A stretch of DNA of 64,000 nucleotides from Liopterus haemorrhoidalis (GCA_963971575.1 OZ020622.1:29170301-29234300), one strand, 5' to 3'. Counted from the first letter of the stretch, positions 22,858 through 34,390 are shown. Notes: generated by a model from the letters alone, not told the origin. Made by a program: numbers and translations.

Positions 22858-22990
22858 CTAGTTGCAGTACCCGTCGTACGGAATTCGTAACTTACATTTT
22901 TGCTGTAAAGTATGTGATAAGTGAGATATTTCAGTTTCAAAAAGAACAGAAAATAATCTTCTCATTATTGTAAATCACTTTTTTATATAT
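22858..22990 (-). mobile_element. HelB 3' terminal fragment
   Basis: On the minus strand this ends GACGGGTACTGCAACTAG at 22858, the HelB/HelA type terminus, followed by T. About 130 bp match 14430-14567. The fragment is then joined to sequence resembling a mariner end (22990-23035, GTTTGTTTGCAACACGGCAC). Confidence 0.65.
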
Positions 22991-23035
22991 ACAAGATGTT
23001 TGTTTGCAACACGGCACCTAGAATAACTCCTTTAT

Positions 23036-23760
23036 TTTTAAACTTTTTATATTTCCCTTATTATTGACTTAACAGCAATAACGTTTTCGACAAAAATGTT
23101 TATAGAAAGAAAATAATTATTTTTTGTTCTACATAATTTTTCGATTGGTTGAATATTTGGGGAGTTACGGGGGTACAACCTAAAACTAAAATTATTAAAT
23201 ATCTTATAGTAATTATTTTTAATAAGAAAACAAATATTTTTTGTTGTATGTGCGTTTTCATTGGATGATTATTTTGAAAGGTATGCAGGGAACATCTTAA
23301 AACTAACTTTTGAAATATCTCCTTTATTATTAACTTAACAGCAAAAACGTATTTGAACATTTTTTTTTTTTATAATAAGGAAATGAATCTATTTTGTCCA
23401 CAAACTTTTTCGATTGGTTGAATATTTGGGGAGTTACGTTGTACACCCTAAAACTGAAATCTTAAAATATCTAACTTATTTACTTTCCATCAAAAATGTA
23501 CTTGAGGAAACATTTTATTTTCTTCCCCTCAATGCAGTTCTCAATAAAAATATTACTTAAGGGGCAAGGAGAGTGTTATACACAAGGTTGAAATATATAA
23601 TTAATCATGTATTTAACAGCAAAAATGAATATGAGAAAAGAATCTATTCCTTTATGTTCAGTGCAGTTTTTAATAAGATATATGTATATTGGGGAGCTAT
23701 GGGGAGACCTACCTATAAACAAAATATCTCACTTATTATTTACCTAACATTACATATATA
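23036..23760 (+). mobile_element. HelB copy 2, 3'-truncated
   Basis: Same block series as HelB copy 1 (for example GGGGAGTTACG near 23160 and 23430, and AACAGCAAAAATGAATATGAG near 23615). It matches 31608-32330 in inverted orientation at high identity. It is cut off on the right by the mariner terminus at 23761. The 86-aa frames found in copies 2 and 3 are repeat sequence, not genes. Confidence 0.65.
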
Positions 23761-24418
23761 CAGGGTGTTTGTTTGAAATGCCGCACCTCGAATAACTTCT
23801 TTATTTCAAGATACAAAAAATTCTTCAGAAAAAAAGTTAAACTAGACAAAAAGGTCAACTTAAGGACAATAATAAGAATTATGCATCACTTCCGGTTTCA
23901 GCAGAAAATGTCTCAACTTTTTTACTAACATAGGGAATCAGTACTTTATTTATTTTTTCTTGAAAGTACATTAAATCAGCTTTACAAGGATATCAAAATA
24001 TCATACTTTAATTTTAACCATTTCAAAATGGCGATCATTTAATTACAAAATAATAAATAACATAAAAATCGTAGAAACTAAATTATAAAAAGATATAACA
24101 TTATGCAACGAGGAAAAACAATAAAACAAAATATGACTAAAGTTAATAATAAAGTAAGGAAAATTTACAAATGTTCAATATGACTGCCGTTGTTATCCAC
24201 ACATTTTCTCGTTTGTAATAAAAACTCTTCCATTACATTTAGAACGGTATACTTTTGAATTTCCCTGATGGCTGTTCTTACCCTATGTTCTAATTCTTCT
24301 AACCTTTACCTTCAGGATACTTTTCTTGGTAGAGTTACTGGGCCCTAACAGAATTTATTTGACATTCCCCGAATGTCAGATCCATATCTGTCATTTCTTC
24401 ATTTGAATAACGTACGTA
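23761..24418 (-). mobile_element. Mariner-type transposon end with long terminal repeat
   Basis: Starts CAGGGTGTTTGTTTGAAATG directly after TA. The first 300 bp or so reappear inverted at 31268-31607, which also ends in TA. The fragment contains a transposase C-terminus (24165-24308) and is truncated at 24418 by the 3' tail of a LINE. Confidence 0.65.
24165..24308 (-). pseudogene. Mariner-family transposase C-terminal fragment
   Basis: The minus-strand translation reads ELEHRVRTAIREIQ, then VMEEFLLQTRKCVDNNGSHIE and HL stop. The EL.xRI..A...I pattern ending in a HIEHL-like terminus is the usual C-terminus of many insect mariner-like transposases. No upstream catalytic domain remains, because the LINE replaced it. 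Confidence 0.65.
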
Positions 24419-24475
24419 ATAATAATAATAATAATATTTATTCAAAATAGGCAGAGCCTAATATACATATAGTTT

Positions 24476-24478
<3 letters not shown>

Positions 24479-24528
<50 letters not shown>
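24479..24528. repeat. (TA)n microsatellite
   Basis: About 50 bp of perfect AT/TA repeat in the 3' part of the LINE. Confidence 0.9.
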
Positions 24529-24530
<2 letters not shown>

Positions 24531-25143
24531 AAAAGCCTTCTATCATAGTATGGTATGAAATTGTATTAAATTTACTAAAAATGTTCTTACAAGAAAATGT
24601 ATGTGTTAATACAATGTTATTTACAATTGGAATACTATTAATTATTTCTTGTATTGAATTTATAAAGAAATTATTGAAATGTAAAGCTTTCTCAGAATTT
24701 TCTAAGGTTTTAATATTATTATTTTTTGATTTATTATCTACATTAAATTTAATAATATCTGGATACTTAATATCTTTATTATTATTTAAAATATTTTTCA
24801 AATTCTTCCACAATAATTTTGGACTACTTTTATATTTTTCTATTAATTTTTCATTATAATTATATTCCTTTCTCCTAAATGATACATTTATTTCTAACAC
24901 TTTTAAATTTTAGCCATAGGTTATTTTTATCTAAAATATTGTTTACACTTTATCTTATATTCTATCTCGTTCTTTACAAATATTTTTAAGTTCTAGATCG
25001 AACCATGGTAAATATTTGTTTTTTATTTGTATTGTTTTAATAGGTGCTACGTTATCAATAACTTCGTAACATATTTTGTACATATCATCATATATTTTGT
25101 TAACATTTGAGAGGAAACGAGCAATCTATTAATTTACCTGTTA
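24529..25143 (-). pseudogene. LINE ORF2 fragment, endonuclease-RT linker
   Basis: Minus-strand peptides such as LPWFDLELKNICKERDRI (near 25000) and LIEKYKSSPKLLWKNLKNIL (near 24800) match the linker region that follows the endonuclease in CR1/Jockey-like LINEs. Frames change around 24900-24960. It is directly continuous with the endonuclease at 29174 once the Helitron is removed. The fragment ends before any RT motif. Confidence 0.65.
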
Positions 25144-28100
25144 TCTATATATATAAAATCGTAACTAAGCTACCTACTCATAATCAACGCCCAGCCCAAA
25201 CCACTGGACCTATAATCATGAAATTCGGCGAGTATATTTCCTCCATGACGTAAGCACCCACTAAGAACGGATTTTTCGAAACTCATCCTCTAAGTGGGTG
25301 AAAAGGGGGTTATAAGGGGTAAAATGTGGCTTCACGGTTTCCTTAATATCTCTTAGGTCCAATAAGATATCGACTTGGTTTTTGCTTACAGTAATTACGC
25401 ATGTAAATATTAAAAAACTTATTTCAGGATTTTGTCCTAATCAACCCCTAAAGGGGTGAATCTACAATCAGGGTAAACTATAGCACCCTTCGCATCTTCG
25501 GTGTTTATTGTGTTATAACATTCTTTTTTGGCATATAGGTGTCTTTTTAAAATATTAAGAAAGTGTTTTGACTGTTTTTTTAAATTCCACCCCTAAAGGT
25601 TTAAATTGGCATTTTTTATTCGATAGGATGTCTTCTAGACAAAGAAACATAAAATTCGGGGAGTATATCCCTTTTATGACTTAAGGACCCCCTAAGAAAC
25701 GATTTTTCGAAATTCGACCTTTCAGGGGTGAAAAGGGGTGAAATGTGTTTTCACGGATTCCTCAGTATCTGTTAGGTCAAGAATATATCGCCTTGCTTTT
25801 ACTTACAAAGACTATCCACATAAATGTTGAAAAACTTACTTTTCAGGATTTTGTCCTAATCAACCCCTAAAGGGGCGAATCTACAATCAGGGTAAATTAT
25901 AGAACCCTTCGCCTCTTCTGTGTTTGTTGTGTTATAACATTCCTTTTTGGCATATAGGTGTCTTTTTAAAATATTTAGAAAGTGTTTTGACCGTTTTTTT
26001 AAATTTCACCCCTAAAGGGGTAAATTGGCATTTTTTATTCGATAGGATGTCGTCTAGACAAAGAAACATAAAATTCGGGGAATATATCCCTTTTATGACT
26101 TAACAACCCCTTAAGAAATGATTTTTGGAAATTCAACCCCTAAGAGGTGAAATGGGGTAAAATGTGTTTTCACGGATTCCTCAGTATATTTTAGGTCAAG
26201 AATATATCGCTTTGCTTTTGCTTACAAAGACTACCCACATATATGTTGAAAAACTTATTTTTCAGGATTTTGTACTAATCAACCCCTAAAGGGGTGAATC
26301 TACAATCAGGGTGAATTATAGAACCCTTCGCCTCTTCTGTGTTTGTTGTGTTATAACATTTCTTTTAGGCATATAGGTGTCTTTTTAAAATATTTAAAAA
26401 GTGTTTTGACTGTTTTTTTTTTAATTTCACCCCTAAAGGGGTAACTTGGTATTTTATATTCGATAGAATGTCGTCTAGACAGAGAAACATAAAATTCGGG
26501 AAGTATATCCCTTTTATGACTTAACAACCCCCTAAGAAATGATTTCTGGATATTCAACCCCTAAGGGGTGAAATGGGGTAAAATGTGTTTTCACGGGTTC
26601 CTCAATATCTCACAGGTCCAATAATATATCGCCTTGATTTTTGCTTATAAATATTATCCATATAAATGTTGAAAAACTTATTTCAGGATTTTGTCCTATT
26701 CATCCCCTAAAAGGGTGAATCTACAATCAGGAAGAATTATAGAACCCGACTTATTTCCTGTGTTTGTTGAGTTATAAAATTCCTATTTGGCATATTTGTA
26801 GATGCCTTTTTAAAATATCTCGAAATGGTTTTGACCGTTTTTCAAAATTTCACCCCTAAAGGGATAAAAGGATATTTTTTATTTGTTAGAACATCCCTTG
26901 GACATACATACATGATAGTCGCAAAGTATATTCCCTCCATGAGGTAAGCATACACTAAGACGGGATTTTTCGAAATTCAACCCCTAAGGGGTGAAATGAA
27001 ATTTCAAGGATAATAATAATAATAAATATCTCTACGGACTTACAAGGATTACCGATATAAATGTTGAAAAACTTATTTCAGGATTTTGTTCTAATCAACC
27101 CCTTGTGGTGAATTTCCGAACAGGGTTAATTATACAACCCATCATATTCCCTGTGTTTGTTGAATTATAAAATTCCTTTTGGCATATAGGTGTCTTCAAA
27201 ATATCTCGAAATGGTTTGACAGTTTCTAAAATTTCACCCTTAAGGGGAAAATGGGAATTTTGTATTCGATTGAACATCCCGTGGACATAGATAAATAAAA
27301 TTCGTGAAGTATATTCCCTCCATGACGTAAGCACCCACTAAGACGGGATTTTTCGATATTCCACCCCTAAGAAGTGAAAAGGGGTGAAATGTGATTTCAA
27401 GGATTCCTCAATACCTCTTAGGACCAATAAGATATCGTCTTGGATTTTGCTTACAAAGATTACCCATCCGAATACCGAAAAACGTATTTCAGGATTTTGT
27501 CCTTATCAACCCCTATAGAGGTCTACAATCGGGGTGAATTATACAACCCGTCGTGTTTCCTGTGTTTATTAAGTTATAACATTTTTGGCACACCGGTGTC
27601 TTTTTCAAATATCTCGAGATAGTTTTGACAGTCTTTTAAAATTTCACCTCTAAATGTAGGGAGGTGGGGTTAAATGGGTATTTATATTCGATAGAACTTC
27701 CCTTGGATATATAAACATGAAATTCGGGAAGTATATTCCTTCCGTGATGTAAGTACCCACTAAGAAGAGATTTTTCGAATTCGAGCCCTAAGGGGTGAAA
27801 TGTGATTTGAAGGATTCCTCAATATACCTTAGGACCAATGAGATATTGACTTAGTTTATGATTACAAAGGTTACCCATACAAATTTTTGAAACAGTAATT
27901 CAAGATTTTGTCCTAATCAACCCCTAAAGTGGTGAATCTACATTTGGGGTAAATTATGGAAACCTTTGTATTTCCTGAGTTATAACATTTCATTTTGGTA
28001 CATAATTTTCTATTTATAATATTTAGAATGCGTTTTTGAAATTTATTTTAAATTCATCCGTAAAGGGGTAAATTGGTATATTTTATTCGAAAGTACGTCC

Positions 28101-29173
28101 CTTCACATGGAGATATGAAATTCAGGAAATATATTCCCTCCATGTCGCAAGCACCTGCTTCATGGAATTTTTCGAAATTTGACCCCTAGGGGATGAAAAG
28201 TGATAAAATGTTTTTCCTCGGAATCTTCATTATCTCTTAGGTCCAATGGTATATTGATTTGGATTTTGCTTACAATGTTATCTGTATATGTGTTTAAAAA
28301 TTAAATTCAGGATTTTGCTCTAATCATCAATCCCTAAAGGAGCGATTCTAGATTCGGGGTGAATTATAGAACCCTTTGTAGCTTCTGTCTTTGTTGTACT
28401 ATAACTATGTTGTACTTTTTCGCATTTATTATTTTCATTAGTTTCAAGATCATTTCATTTTGATCGTTTTTTTTTTATAATTCACCCCTAAATTGCATTT
28501 TTTATATTTCTTTAAATTTCATTGGTACATTGGTATTTTTTAGTAGACAATTGAAATTCGGGGACTATATTTCTTCCATGACGTAAGCAACCACTAAGAA
28601 GAGACTTCTCGAAATTCGACCCCTAAGGGGTGAAAACGGATTTCTTAATATCTCTTGATGAAATAACGACTAAATCAGGACGACTTATATAATGTTTCGT
28701 AACTTATTTGTTTGTTGAGTTATAACATTCCTTTCTGGCATATAGGTGACTTTTTAAAATCTTTCGATGGTGTTCTGACAGTTTTTTAAATTTCATTCCT
28801 AAAGATTTTTTTATTAGAAATAAGAAATTCCAAGAGTACATTTCTGGATATGACGTAAGAACCCACTAAGAAAGGATTTTTCGACCCCTATGGAGTGAAG
28901 AGGAATATAATGTTTTTTCACGGATTCCTCGATATCTCTTAGAGATGATCTCTTACAGATGAGATATCGACTAGGTTTTTTTACTTATAAAAGTTACCCG
29001 TGCACATGTTTAGAAACAAACTACGAATTTTACACTAATGAGCCTCTAACGGGGTGAACCTACACCTGAGGAGAGAGTCAGCAATGTGATTTATAAAGAA
29101 CCATGCCTTATAATACTTGCACGATGATGGCAAACCGTCAATATACCGTAGCGAAGCACGGGTACTCAGCTAG
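25144..29173 (+). mobile_element. HelA: 4-kb non-autonomous Helitron filled with tandem units
   Basis: The 5' end is TCTATATATATAAAATCG, preceded by A. The 3' end is ACGGGTACTCAGCTAG, followed by T. This fits Helitron insertion between A and T without duplication. A small stem (ACCGT...ACGGG) lies just before the terminus. Joining the flanks makes the host LINE's ORF2 collinear again (endonuclease on the right, linker on the left). No RepHel gene; the interior is a tandem array (25200-28900). Confidence 0.85.
25200..28900 (+). repeat. Tandem array of about ten units of roughly 420 bp inside HelA
   Basis: The anchor AAATTCGG or a close variant recurs near 25221, 25652, 26071, 26492, 26914, 27297, 27720, 28118, 28554 and 28825. 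The spacings are about 431, 419, 421, 422, 383, 423, 398, 436 and 271 bp. Each unit carries two copies of a near-palindromic CCCCTAAAGGGG motif, one near AATCAACCCCTAAAGGGGTG and one near TTTCACCCCTAAAGGGG, plus GATATCG and TTCAGGATTTTGT. The central three units are the most alike and the outer ones more decayed. The short ORFs at 26351, 27095 and 27440 are not genes. Confidence 0.85.
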
Positions 29174-29709
29174 TAATATCTAATTGTTCTTGACCAAGAT
29201 TTCTGTAACATTTAATATTATTAAATTGCAAATACTTTAAATTATTAATCAAATTTACAGAAATTATTGCGTGATCTGCAATTTTAGATGTATGATGAAC
29301 TACAGAATTAACATTTTTTATATTAGTTATTACTAAATCAATGAATGATTCACTAGTAGCTGTGATTCTGGTTGCTTCATTTATAATCTGATAAAGTCCA
29401 TAATTATGTACAAGGTTTACTAATTTATTATTATAAAAATTACCTTAGTCGAACCAGTTTACATTATAATCTCCTAATAATATGAATTTAACATTATCTT
29501 TTGTAATACTATCCAATAAATTTTTCATTTCATACAAGAATACATTATCACTACCCGACGGAGAGTGGTAAAGTACTCCTATCATCCAATTAGTTTGAAC
29601 ACACTTACATTCAACAATGGCACACCATAAATTACTATGCACATAAAAATTAAATTTTTTTCCATGTAACATCATTTTTTATAAATATTAAAACCCCCCC
29701 AGTATGTCT
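29174..29709 (-). pseudogene. LINE ORF2 endonuclease, C-terminal part
   Basis: The minus-strand frame 29445-29675 encodes an APE-type endonuclease segment with the FILLGDYNVNW motif. Downstream sequence (29440-29200) continues with SFIDLVITN and a KIADHAIISV motif, the S-x-IDxV and DH boxes of the fold. A stop lies directly after LGDYNVNWFD. Part of the split LINE. Confidence 0.75.
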
Positions 29710-29717
29710 ATTTTGTG

Positions 29718-29943
29718 CAGAGCCGCAGTAAGGAAAACTTGCGCTAGGGGCAAAACTGTGTTTTGGCGCCCTTGGCAAAAAAAGTCCGCACTTCCCAAAA
29801 TCCAAGTTATGAGCAAGAAAAAAAGGTCCTCACTTCCCAAAATCCAGGTAATAAACAAATAAAATGGTCCTAACCTTCGCAATGTGGCGCCCTTTTCCTT
29901 AGTGCTCTAGGGGCCGTCGCCCCCCCCCCTTACTGCGGCTCTG
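29718..29943. mobile_element. 226-bp hAT-like MITE
   Basis: The termini CAGAGCCGCAGTAAGG and CCTTACTGCGGCTCTG are perfect inverts. The flanks ATTTTGTG (29710-29717) and ATTTTGTC (29944-29951) agree at 7 of 8 positions. Inserted in the endonuclease coding part of the LINE. Confidence 0.87.
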
Positions 29944-29951
29944 ATTTTGTC

Positions 29952-30240
29952 AATTACATCCCACTATATTGTATTCATTTATCTTCAATTCAAAATCGTT
30001 TATCTCTTCAGTAACTCTAGTTTCACTTAATACCAATAATTTAGGTTTGTAACAAATAACGCTATTAATTATTTCAGATTTGTTTGCAATGAAACTTTGT
30101 GAATTAACATAAATTATATCTGAATTATAAATGATACTAGGCTCAATTATTAGTTTTTTTTTTGTTTGTTTTATTTCCGATTTATTAACAATTGTGGGGA
30201 CATTGTTTATATATTTTAAAGTTTTAGAATCGTCGCCATT
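29952..30240 (-). pseudogene. LINE ORF2 endonuclease, N-terminal part
   Basis: The minus-strand translation contains IIYVNSQSFIANKSEI and KPKLLVLSETRVTEEIND, the N and E boxes of the APE endonuclease. It is separated from the rest of the domain by the MITE at 29718-29943. Confidence 0.7.
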
Positions 30241-30258
30241 TTCTTTAAGAACGTTTAA

Positions 30259-30968
30259 TTATTTCTTTATATTTTGAAAATAATCTCTTTCCAACTTAGT
30301 TTTGTCATAATATAATTTTATTCCAGGAATATTAATCCGGTTTCTATTTTTTAAAATATTTAATGCGGTTTGCTTATTTTTTAAAATAATTTTAATTGGT
30401 CTTTTTTTTGTATTAGAGTAAATGCCTAAACGGAAGGTTTTTATTTCATCAATATCCACCTCTGTTTTATTAGAATATTAATTATTACGTTTTTATCATC
30501 ATCTATTCTTGATTTTTTATTGTCCTTATTAGATTCTTTTATATTAAAAATTAATAAACTATTTGCACGTCTTTCTCTTTCATGCATTTCATTTACTATT
30601 AAATTATAATTTATATCATCATGATTATAATTTTTTGTTTGTTTAATTTCATCCCTTAAACTACCAATTTCCGCTTTTAAATTATTTATAATTAATTTTA
30701 GATCTTCAACAATTTTTAAAAATATGTTACACTTACTGCAGTTATTATCAATTATTTCTTCGTCTTCTTCATCGGTTTTGTTTTCCATACTTTCATCTAC
30801 TCTGCATCGTGGACAAAACCAACTAGTCCCTGGTACCAATAAATAGGGAATCGCTGTTTTTGTGATATTTACACAACTTGCATGGAATATTCCTTTACAT
30901 CGACCCTTACAGACGATACTGGCTTGACTTCTAGATACTGTTTTGGAGCAGATTCTACAAACACCCAT
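30259..30968 (-). pseudogene. LINE ORF1 with PHD finger and coiled coil, frameshifted
   Basis: Starts MGVCRICSKTVSR. Cysteines and histidine at residues 4, 7, 20, 24, 29 (His), 32, 52 and 55 form a C4HC3 PHD finger. An acidic stretch and a coiled coil (about 85-145) follow, then ERRANSLLIFNIKES, an RRM-like strand. A frameshift near 30450 separates the end (30259-30459, FRLGIYSNTKKRPIKIIL). PHD-bearing ORF1 proteins are known in CR1- and Jockey-related LINEs and bind the element's RNA. Confidence 0.8.
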
Positions 30969-31050
30969 TTTAATTTTGAATAACGAAAGAAAAATAAATT
31001 GTACTAATACCAGTTGTACGCCACTGACCCGTTTTGTGACGCTGCGTGAC

Positions 31051-31267
31051 GTAGTTATCTCTTTGGTAATTTCGGTACTAACTTGTTGTTTTTAGAAATA
31101 TTTTAAAATTTATTTAATATAAGACATAATTATAAGACAGATTTGATGTTATCACCTTTAATATCAAACTCGTACTAACAAGCAAGAAAATTTGCTGGTT
31201 TATTTGTTTTTTTTTTTTTTTTTTATTTAACAAAATCATTTTTCAAGCTTGCTATGTTTAACTTTTT
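31051..31267. other. Short AT-rich spacer
   Basis: Poly-T and AT-rich DNA between the LINE 5' end and the mariner end. Nothing recognised. Confidence 0.35.
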
Positions 31268-31607
31268 ACGACTTATGTTATTTATTATTTTGTAAATAAA
31301 TGGTCGCCATTTTGAAATAGTTAAAATTAAAGTATGATATTTTGACATCCTTGTAAAGCTGATTTAATGTACTTTCAAATAAAAAAAAATTAAGTACCGA
31401 TTCTCTATGCTAAATAAAAAGTTGAAACAATTTCCGTTGAAACCGGAAGTGATGCAGAATTCTTATTATAGTCCTTAAGTTGGCCTTTTTGTCTAGTTCA
31501 ATCCGAAAAAAAAATCAGAAGAAAACTTTTCTTCTGAAGAATTTTTTGTATCTTAAAGTAAAGAAGTTATTCGAGGTGCGGCATTTCAAACAAACACCCT
31601 GTATGTA
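31268..31607 (+). mobile_element. Mariner-type transposon end, inverted partner of 23761-24065
   Basis: The right edge CATTTCAAACAAACACCCTG is followed by TA. Inward, blocks such as CGCCATTTTGAAATAGTTAA and CTTGTAAAGCTGATTTAATG are shared, inverted, with 23761-24065. It may be the other terminus of the same element or of a duplicate. Confidence 0.65.
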
Positions 31608-32765
31608 AATAAAAATAAAATACAAATACAAATATTTAATGTTAGGTAAATAATAAGTGAGATACTTCGTTTAAAGGTAGGTCGCCCCATAGCTCCCCAA
31701 TATACATATCTTATTAAAAACTGCACTGAACATAAAGGAATAGATTCTTTTCTCATATTCATTTTTGCTGTTAAACACATGATTAATTATATATTTCAAC
31801 ATTGTGTATAACACTATCCTTGCCCCTTAAGTAATATTTTTATTGAGAACTACATTGAGGGGAAGAAAAAAAAATGTTTCCTCAAGTACATTTTTGATGG
31901 AAAGTAAATACGTTAGATATTTTAAGATTTCAGTTTTAGGGTGTACCACGTAACTCCCCAAATATTCAACCAATCGAAAAAGTTTGTAGAACAAAATAGA
32001 TTCATTTCCTTATTATAAATAAAATTGTTCAAATACGTTTTTGCTGTTAAGTTAATAATAAGGGAGATATTTCAAAAGTTAGTTTTAGGATGTTCCCTCT
32101 GTACCTTTCAAAATAATCATCCAATGAAAAAGCACATACAACAAAAAAGATTTGTTTTCTTATTAAAAATAATTACTATAAGATATTTAATAATTTTAGT
32201 TTTAGAGTGTACCCCCGTAACTCTCCAAATATTCAACCAATCGAAAAAGTATGTAGAACAAAAAATAATTATTTTCTTTCTCTAAACATTTTTGTCGAAA
32301 ACGTTATTGCTGTTAATTCAATAATAAGGGAATTATAAAAAGTTTAGTTTTATGGTGCCCTCCGGTAACTCCCCAAATATTTACCTAAATGACAAAAATG
32401 CATGTAACAAAAATTATTTATTTTATTATTATAAACAATTTTTATCATAAACATTTTTCTGTTCAGTCTATAACAAGAGATGAGATATTATAAATTATTA
32501 AGTAAACATTTCTAACCCCGAAACACCCTCTTAAAATGAAATTTTTAAATGCCATATAGCCTATGTTCGAATCCTGGTTCTAATCTATCAAAGTACCAAA
32601 TTTTATTAAAATATGACCAGCCGTTTTTGCATTAATCTCTAACAAACAAACAGATACCGATAATTTTTTGGCGGATTTCGTTTTATAATCACCTCACACG
32701 TGTAGAAACTAAAAATGAGGACGAAAAAATAAAAAATAGATTAGTAGCCTCCAATTTTAATATAG
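31608..32765 (-). mobile_element. HelB copy 3, inverted, 3'-truncated
   Basis: The reverse complement follows HelB copies 1 and 2 block by block, from GATTATAAAACGAAATC near 32690 to the repeats adjoining the mariner end. The 5' side (near 32765) begins TCTTCTATATTAAAATTGG. It provides the outline of the HelB 5' region. Confidence 0.65.
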
Positions 32766-32910
32766 AAGACTAGGGGCCTCAGCCCGGCTACGCCGGGCTT
32801 CTCCCCCTACGGTGACAAAACTCGTCGCTTTGCGACTCGTTTTAATATAATAAGGCATTTTGCCGCACTTGTCGATTATGAAACTCGTCGCTTCGCGACT
32901 CGTTTTTTGC
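32766..32910. repeat. GC-rich hairpin cluster
   Basis: Contains a perfect 8-bp stem AGCCCGGC-TAC-GCCGGGCT (32781-32799) and two direct copies of a second hairpin, ACTCGTCGC.TT.GCGACTCG, near 32820 and 32884. It stands out from AT-rich surroundings. Role unknown. Confidence 0.6.
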
Positions 32911-33049
32911 ATGTCACGTGGTTATCGAAGTGACGCACCTCGGGCGCGCCCGCGGTTCATCCAGGAAACATCAGCAAAAATTATTATTATTATTATCATT
33001 AGCCTATACCAAATATATAACAAATACGAAGTTCTGAGCAATTTAACTT

Positions 33050-33116
33050 TGAAATAATTTTTCAAATTAGTGGAACCCCGGTGAGAGTGTCGTGGCACCC
33101 CGGTTGAGAAACAGTG
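33050..33116 (-). mobile_element. One end of a hAT-like element
   Basis: The reverse complement starts CACTGTTTCTCAACCGGGGT and continues GCCACGACACTC, a terminal pattern common to hAT MITEs. I could not find the partner end. Confidence 0.4.
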
Positions 33117-33275
33117 ATATAGCCAATAACATTCGGGAAGTTCTAATCTATACATACAATGTTCAAAGGATTATCCAAATCGGTTAATTAATTTACGTTT
33201 GTACCATTTAAACGTAACAATAATATTTTATTTCACTATAAAGAATACATGGATTCTGAATAAAATAGAGAAAAA

Positions 33276-33537
33276 TTAATAAAATAGTTAAATATTATTG
33301 CATAGGATTCACTATTAATTGTTATAATTAATAGTATAGCTGAAGCTGAACAAATTAAAGAAAGTAAATAAATATTAATAATAATATATCACTGACATTT
33401 TTATCTTTTAGAAATATTTACACGTCACTTATTACATATATTTTATATTTCCATGGATACTTGTATAAAACCTCTATCTCTTGCCATAGTGGTGTATCCA
33501 TGGTATTATTGAGATCATCAGAGTCTCGATATTTCAA
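33276..33537 (-). repeat. 3' LTR of the copia element
   Basis: Shares ATTGCATAGGATTCACTATT, then CACGTCACTTATTACATATA and TGGTGTATCCATGGTATTAT with the right-hand copy. On the minus strand it begins TGAAATATCGAGACTC just after the purine-rich GTGGGAGTAT. The left boundary is uncertain. Confidence 0.75.
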
Positions 33538-34390
33538 TACTCTCCCACAATGATGATTTCAGATAATCCCATTTCTTTCACGCATTTTTCATTATTGAAT
33601 ATAATTAGTCCTTTTGTGAAAACATCGGCCACCATATCTCCTGTTGGCTTATAATCTATGTCAATTAAATTTTGTTCATACTTTTCTCTTACAAAATGGT
33701 ATTGTATGGCTATATGTTTCGTACGAGAATGTAATCCATTATTCTTCACAAGTTTTATGGCACTCTGATTGTCGTCAAAAATCGTCATTTTATTTTGTCC
33801 GACTTCATAATTTAATTCATTTAGAAAATCTCTAAGATAAATTGCTTCCTTTGTGGCCTGTGTAAGTGCCATGTAGTCAGCTTCCGTGCTTGATAGCGAC
33901 AATGATCTTTGTTTTCTGGCTTGCCATGATATTGCTCCTCCTGCGAGTAAGAAAACATAACCTCCATATGATTTTTTATCATCTTGGTCTCCTCCCCAAT
34001 CTGCGTCACTGTATCCTAGGATTGGTTTGTCATTAGCTACATATGTTAAATTTAAATTTTCTGTGCCTTTTAGATATCTTAACACTCTTTTGGCTGCTAC
34101 TAAATGCAGATTTCTAGAATCTGAGTTGTATTGACTGAGTGAACTTACAGCATAAGCGATATCTGGTCTTGTGCATGTAGCAATATAAATCAGGGAACCA
34201 ATTAAAGACTGATAAAAAAAATTATCTACGCTTCGATCATTTTTATTTTCTTTAGAACCTTTATTTAATTAAGCACCTGAACATAGCGGTGTCGAAACAG
34301 CTTTACAATCTTCCATTTTGAATCTTTTTAATACGTCTTTAATATATTTAGATTGATTTAATCTTATAGTTTCATTTTTACTTGCCCGAC
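33534..34390 (-). pseudogene. Copia RNase H and end of RT
   Basis: The frame 33534-34085 contains YLKGTENLNL, GYSDADWGGD, SLSSTEADYMAL, FDDNQSAIKL and RTKHIAIQYHFVRE, the full copia RNase H signature with acidic residues at SDAD, TEAD and DDNQ. Upstream (34090-34390) other frames carry QSKYIKDVLKRFKM and PLCSG, the RT-RNase H connection. A stop and frame changes lie between. Confidence 0.85.

Larger units (their letters stand above)
24419..31050 (-). mobile_element. Internally deleted PHD-ORF1 LINE, split by a Helitron and a hAT MITE
   Basis: Minus-strand order: PHD-finger ORF1 (30968 to about 30259), endonuclease (30240 to 29174, interrupted by a MITE), then after the Helitron a linker region (25143 to 24529), then the 3' end with GAATAAATATTATTATTATT at 24450-24419. 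The reverse transcriptase core is missing, so this copy was deleted internally. It sits between two inverted copies of a mariner end. The 5' boundary near 31050 is approximate. Confidence 0.75.

Noticed and set aside
25200..28900. CRISPR-like regular repeats
   Set aside because: Unit length is about 420 bp with diverged units and no unique spacers. The host is a eukaryote and the ends are those of a Helitron.
23100..32285. A matching pair of 86-aa ORFs (23100-23360 and 32025-32285)
   Set aside because: Both lie in the inverted HelB copies. The similarity reflects repeat identity at DNA level, with no domain, codon pattern or third coding copy.
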